64,000 nucleotides of DNA from Streptomyces sp. NBC_00620 (GTDB lineage Bacteria > Actinomycetota > Actinomycetes > Streptomycetales > Streptomycetaceae), in assembly GCF_026341825.1 (NCBI RefSeq), contig NZ_JAPENY010000001.1, positions 2,852,001-2,916,000 of the forward strand. Reading direction: 5' to 3'. The notes under the pieces are model-generated. The model was not told the DNA's origin. It searched no databases and saw only the letters and a program-made list of their open reading frames with translations. The translations under genes and the position numbers were made by a program. This document shows, piece by piece, positions 60,874-64,000 of the stretch. Numbering within the stretch: position 1 is the first letter of the stretch; every line of letters starts with the position of its first letter.

Positions 60874-61551
60874 ATGACCCGTGTACTGCTCGCCGAGGAC
60901 GACGCGTCCATCTCGGAGCCACTGGCCCGTGCCCTGCGCCGGGAGGGCTACGAGGTCGAGGTGCGCGAAGACGGACCCACCGCGCTCGACGCCGGCATCC
61001 AGGGCGGCATCGACCTGTGCGTCCTGGACCTGGGCCTGCCCGGTATGGACGGCCTGGAAGTGGCCCGCCGGCTGCGTGCCGAGGGGCACACCGTCCCCAT
61101 CCTGATCCTGACCGCGCGCGCCGACGAGGTGGACACCGTCGTCGGCCTCGACGCGGGCGCCGACGACTACGTCACCAAGCCGTTCCGGCTCGCCGAACTG
61201 CTCGCCCGCGTACGGGCCCTGCTGCGGCGCGGTGCCGCCGAGCCCCAGCAGCCGCCGGCCACGCACGGGGTGCGCATCGACGTCGAGTCGCACCGCGCCT
61301 GGATGGGCGACGAGGAACTCCAGCTCACCGCCAAGGAGTTCGACCTCCTGCGGGTCCTCGTCCGGGACGCCGGACGCGTCGTCACCCGCGACCAGCTCAT
61401 GCGCGAGGTCTGGGACACCACCTGGTGGTCCTCCACCAAGACCCTCGACATGCACATCTCCTGGCTCCGCAAGAAGCTCGGCGACGACGCGGCGAACCCC
61501 CGCTACATCGCGACGGTACGAGGCGTCGGATTCCGCTTCGAGAAGAGCTGA
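60874..61551 (+). CDS. OmpR/PhoB-family response regulator
   Basis: The protein has 225 residues, ATG 60874. The receiver domain has the acidic pair EDD (8-10), the phosphoacceptor Asp52 (VLDLGLPGMDG), Thr at ILTARADEVD and Lys in DDYVTKPF. The winged-helix output domain (about 130-225) has LTAKEFDLLRVLVRDAGRVVTRDQLMREVWD and TLDMHISWLRKKLGDDAANPRYIATVRGVGFRFE. It pairs with the sensor kinase 45 bp downstream. It resembles the CseB/AfsQ1-like group of Streptomyces regulators but cannot be assigned to a named pair. The signal is unknown. Confidence 0.95.
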   Translation: MTRVLLAEDDASISEPLARALRREGYEVEVREDGPTALDAGIQGGIDLCVLDLGLPGMDGLEVARRLRAEGHTVPILILTARADEVDTVVGLDAGADDYVTKPFRLAELLARVRALLRRGAAEPQQPPATHGVRIDVESHRAWMGDEELQLTAKEFDLLRVLVRDAGRVVTRDQLMREVWDTTWWSSTKTLDMHISWLRKKLGDDAANPRYIATVRGVGFRFEKS

Positions 61552-61596
61552 CGGAGCCCTCCCGCCAGGCTCCAAGCAACCCGCCCGGAGGGCACC

Positions 61597-62874
61597 GTGC
61601 GTCGCCGTCTCATCCAGTCCACCCTCGCCGTGGTGCTCGTAGTGATCGCCGTCTTCGGCGTCTCCCTCGTGATCGTCGAGACGCGGACGATCGGCAGCAG
61701 CGCCCAGGAGAGGGTGGAGTCCGAGGCGCTCCGACTCGCGAGCATCGTGGACAGCCGGATCATCGGCCATGAGGACATCACCGCGGAGATCCTGAAGAAC
61801 CAGGTCACGGACGAGCGGTACGCCGTGATCAGGATCCCGGGCCGGGAGCCGATCGAGATCGGGACCAAGCCCAGCGGTGAGGTCACCCACTACACGTCCA
61901 AGGGCGAGGAGGGCGAGACGGTCACCGTCCTGGAGCCGCGCTCGTCCGTGACGAAGGAAATCGGCCGTACGCTGCTGATCATCGCGGCGGTCGCCCTGCT
62001 CGCCATCATCGCCGCCGTCCTCCTCGCCGTACGCCAGGCCAACCGCCTCGCCTCCCCGCTCACCGACCTCGCGGAGACCGCGGAACGGCTCGGCTCCGGC
62101 GACCCCCGCCCGCGCCACAAGCGGTACGGCGTCCCGGAGCTGGACCGCGTCGCGGACGTCCTGGACGCCAGCGCGGAGCGCATCGCACGGATGCTCACGG
62201 CGGAGCGCCGGCTCGCCGCCGACGCCTCCCACCAGCTCCGTACGCCCCTCACGGCCCTCTCCATGCGCCTGGAGGAGATCACCCTCACCGACGACCCGGA
62301 CACGGTGAAGGAGGAGGCGACGATCGCGCTGACGCAGGTCGAGCGGCTCACGGACGTCGTGGAGCGGCTGCTCACCAACGCCCGCGATCCGCGCACCGGC
62401 TCAGCAGTCTCCTTCGACCTCGACGAGGTCATCAAGCAGCAGCTGGAGGAGTGGCGCCCGGCCTACCGCAGTGCGGGCCGCGCCATCGTCAGCTCGGGCA
62501 AGCGGCATCTGCGGGCCGTGGGCACCCCGGGCGCGGTCGCCCAGGTCCTTGCCGCGCTCATCGAGAACTCCCTGATGCACGGCGGCGGCACCGTCGCCCT
62601 GCGCACCCGCGTCACCGGCAACCAGGCCGTCGTCGAGGTCACCGACGAGGGCCCCGGCGTTCCCCCGGACCTCGGCGCCCGCATCTTCGAGCGCACGATC
62701 AGCGGCCGCAACTCCACGGGGATCGGCCTCGCCGTCGCCCGTGACCTCGCGGAGGCCGACGGGGGCCGTCTGGAGATGCTCCAGGTGAAGCCGCCGGTGT
62801 TCGGCCTGTTCCTGTCCCGTACGCCCTTGAAGAAGCCGCCGACGGGCGAGGAGCCGGAGCCGACGGTCAGGTAG
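61597..62874 (+). CDS. Sensor histidine kinase
   Basis: The protein has 425 residues, GTG 61597. Two membrane helices (about 7-28 and 122-146) flank a small extracellular sensor domain (about 30-120). The HAMP-like linker reads VRQANRLASPLTDLAETAERLGSGDPRPR. The H box is ERRLAADASHQLRTPLTALSMRLEEI with the phosphorylated His. The ATPase N box is AALIENSLMHGGG and the G1 box DEGPGVPPDL, with F box/G2 IFERTISGRNSTGIGLAVARDLAEADGG. It phosphorylates the upstream response regulator. The sensor domain is too small and unconserved to name a ligand. Confidence 0.95.
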   Translation: MRRRLIQSTLAVVLVVIAVFGVSLVIVETRTIGSSAQERVESEALRLASIVDSRIIGHEDITAEILKNQVTDERYAVIRIPGREPIEIGTKPSGEVTHYTSKGEEGETVTVLEPRSSVTKEIGRTLLIIAAVALLAIIAAVLLAVRQANRLASPLTDLAETAERLGSGDPRPRHKRYGVPELDRVADVLDASAERIARMLTAERRLAADASHQLRTPLTALSMRLEEITLTDDPDTVKEEATIALTQVERLTDVVERLLTNARDPRTGSAVSFDLDEVIKQQLEEWRPAYRSAGRAIVSSGKRHLRAVGTPGAVAQVLAALIENSLMHGGGTVALRTRVTGNQAVVEVTDEGPGVPPDLGARIFERTISGRNSTGIGLAVARDLAEADGGRLEMLQVKPPVFGLFLSRTPLKKPPTGEEPEPTVR

Positions 62875-62883
62875 CGGTAGGGC

Positions 62884-63435
62884 TCAGCTCACGTGCTGTG
62901 CGGGCCTGGGGCGCTGCTCGGGCCCGGGCTCGGCTTCGAGGAACGATTCCGCACTGGCCACCGCCTCCCGCGCGGGCAGCGTACGGAACACCCAGGTGCG
63001 GTACGACCAGAAGCGGAACAGGGTCGCGACGCCGATGCCCAGGAACTTGAAGACGTTGCTCTGCAGCGGGCTGTCCCAGCCGAAGCCGTACGTCGCCATG
63101 TAGAGCACGCCGTTCTCGATCACCAGTCCCACCGCGCTGAACAGCAGGAACAGCGTCAGTTCCTTGGTGCGGCCGCCCTTGTCCCGGTCACGGTACGTGA
63201 AGTAGCGGAACCCGACGTAGTTGAAGATGATGGCCACGACGGTGGCGATGACACTGGCCCGGACGACCTGCAGACCGGTCCCGTGGCGCACCAGGTTGAA
63301 CACGAGCAGGTTGACGAGCAGCCCCACCCCGCCGACCGCGCCGAACTTGACGACCTCTCGGAAGAGCCGGTCGAAACGACGGCGGACCGCGCCGCGAGGC
63401 TGCTCGGTATGGAGCCCCGAAGAACCACTGCCCAT
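62884..63435 (-). CDS. GtrA-like membrane protein
   Basis: The protein has 183 residues, ATG 63435. It has four helices: REVVKFGAVGGVGLLVNLLVFNLV, VVRASVIATVVAIIFNYVGFRYFTY, LFLLFSAVGLVIENGVLYMATYG, and NVFKFLGIGVATLFRFWSYRTWVF. The GtrA pattern (FGAVGG, NF.W.R/YRTWVFR) is present. GtrA-type proteins are thought to flip or assist undecaprenyl-phosphate-linked sugars for wall or arabinogalactan-like polymer decoration. It is convergent with the sensor kinase, 9 bp apart. It shares a divergent region with purK. Confidence 0.88.
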   Translation of the reverse strand: MGSGSSGLHTEQPRGAVRRRFDRLFREVVKFGAVGGVGLLVNLLVFNLVRHGTGLQVVRASVIATVVAIIFNYVGFRYFTYRDRDKGGRTKELTLFLLFSAVGLVIENGVLYMATYGFGWDSPLQSNVFKFLGIGVATLFRFWSYRTWVFRTLPAREAVASAESFLEAEPGPEQRPRPAQHVS

Positions 63436-63641
63436 GGTGTCGCCAGCCCCCGTAGGTTGCCGTCAGTCGGATATATCAACTCAGCCATGCTAACCAGCGG
63501 TCCTCGGCATCGCCTGTGTGTACAGACTCACAGGTAAGAAAAATGGCCGCCACCGTGGGCATCTCGATGCGGAATTACCGGCTTGTCGACGTGGAGACAC
63601 CGGCATACCGGTGCGGAAACCGGCCGCCGTGGCGTGGCCGA

Positions 63642-63653
63642 TACTCTTGGAGC
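63642..63653 (+). promoter_or_regulatory. Candidate -10 element of purK
   Basis: TACTCT (63642-63647) plus six bases precede the GTG at 63654. GGAG at 63649-63652 is too close to be a normal Shine-Dalgarno sequence, suggesting a leaderless mRNA. Confidence 0.45.
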
Positions 63654-64000
63654 GTGACGTTCCCGGTAGTCGGCATGGTCGGCGGGGGGCAGCTCGCTCG
63701 TATGACACACGAGGCGGGCATCCCGCTCGGCATCAAGTTCAAGCTCCTCAGTGACACCCCTCAGGATTCCGCGGCGCAGGTCGTCAGCGATGTCGTCATC
63801 GGCGACTATCGCGACCTCGACACGCTGCGTGAGTTCGCGCGGGGCTGCGACGTGATCACCTTCGATCACGAACACGTACCCACCGAGCACCTGCGTGCCC
63901 TGGAGGCGGACGGCATCCCCGTCCGCCCAGGGCCCGACGCACTCGTGCACGCCCAGGACAAGGGCGTGATGCGCGCGAAGCTCGACGAACTCGGCGTGCC
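63654..64000 (+). CDS. purK: N5-carboxyaminoimidazole ribonucleotide synthase (partial, 3' end outside)
   Basis: The first 115 residues are visible from GTG 63654. The N-terminal preATP-grasp domain reads VVGMVGGGQLARMTHEAGIPLGIKFKLLSD, then SAAQVVSDVVIGDYRDLDTLREFARGCDVITFDHEHVPTEHLRALEADGIPVRPGPDALVHAQDKGVMRAKLDELGV. The GGGQLARM and DVITFDHEHVP motifs are diagnostic of PurK. It makes N5-CAIR from AIR, ATP and bicarbonate in purine synthesis. purE is expected just downstream. The gene is complete at the 5' end and cut by the window edge. Confidence 0.95.
   Translation, partial: MTFPVVGMVGGGQLARMTHEAGIPLGIKFKLLSDTPQDSAAQVVSDVVIGDYRDLDTLREFARGCDVITFDHEHVPTEHLRALEADGIPVRPGPDALVHAQDKGVMRAKLDELGV

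Overview
This window is a high-GC actinobacterial chromosome segment, almost certainly from Streptomyces. The evidence is strong GC bias at third codon positions, frequent GTG starts and ATGA/GTGA gene overlaps, tandem resuscitation-promoting-factor genes, a SigB-family sigma factor with its partner switch, and a tRNA-Leu with a UAA anticodon whose surroundings fit bldA. From memory (not checked), the gene order matches the S. coelicolor core region around SCO3060-SCO3112. I see no insertion sequence, phage, CRISPR array or biosynthetic gene cluster; this looks like a core, vertically inherited region.

Layout. 1-8.2 kb: a partial secreted protein, an HTH/methyltransferase/specificity-like fusion, a membrane protein overlapping a soluble Ser/Thr kinase with a C-terminal repeat region, a secreted DUF1906 hydrolase-like protein, a SurA-like lipoprotein and MazG. 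8.3-13.2 kb: a divergent flavohemoglobin/P450 pair and two secreted Rpf-LysM proteins, the second (rpfA) behind a c-di-AMP (ydaO-type) riboswitch. 13.3-20.4 kb: the eno, divIC/ftsB-like, DUF501 and ppx/gppA run, then type II NADH dehydrogenase behind Rex-like operators, and a cyclopropane-fatty-acid-synthase-like methyltransferase. 20.4-26.8 kb: a MacB/FtsX-type ABC exporter, bldA, p-hydroxybenzoate hydroxylase and a BI-1-like membrane protein. 26.9-33.7 kb: small hypothetical genes, a thiolase, an SGNH hydrolase and cystathionine beta-synthase.

33.8-39.7 kb: a four-gene glycine-betaine/choline-type ABC importer, divergent from an aromatic-amino-acid-lyase homologue that lacks the Ala-Ser-Gly triad needed for the MIO cofactor, followed by an RpiR-type regulator. 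I regard this as the most interesting candidate for a new pathway. 40.4-42.6 kb: an operon of three roadblock/LC7-like proteins and one DUF4388-like protein with no small GTPase. 42.9-50.2 kb: a PLP decarboxylase divergent from a histidine-utilisation operon (hutU, an M20 amidohydrolase, hutF-like, hutI) that has no histidase gene.

50.2-54.4 kb: a membrane protein combining a sigma-like region, a zinc-finger anti-sigma motif and a ricin-type lectin; a SigB-family sigma factor; an anti-anti-sigma factor; and an anti-sigma kinase (sigI/arsI/prsI arrangement). 54.6-58.8 kb: an operon of four secreted or wall-anchored proteins, two with sortase signals (LPQTG and LAETG) sharing a repeated two-cysteine module. 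58.9-64 kb: a POT-family peptide transporter, a two-component system, a GtrA-like protein and the start of purK.

Many convergent gene pairs are closed by strong GC-rich hairpins. Several genes start 6-7 nt downstream of a -10-like hexamer with no Shine-Dalgarno sequence, which suggests leaderless mRNAs. Gene starts were chosen by Shine-Dalgarno spacing, by overlap with the preceding gene, or by this leaderless pattern.
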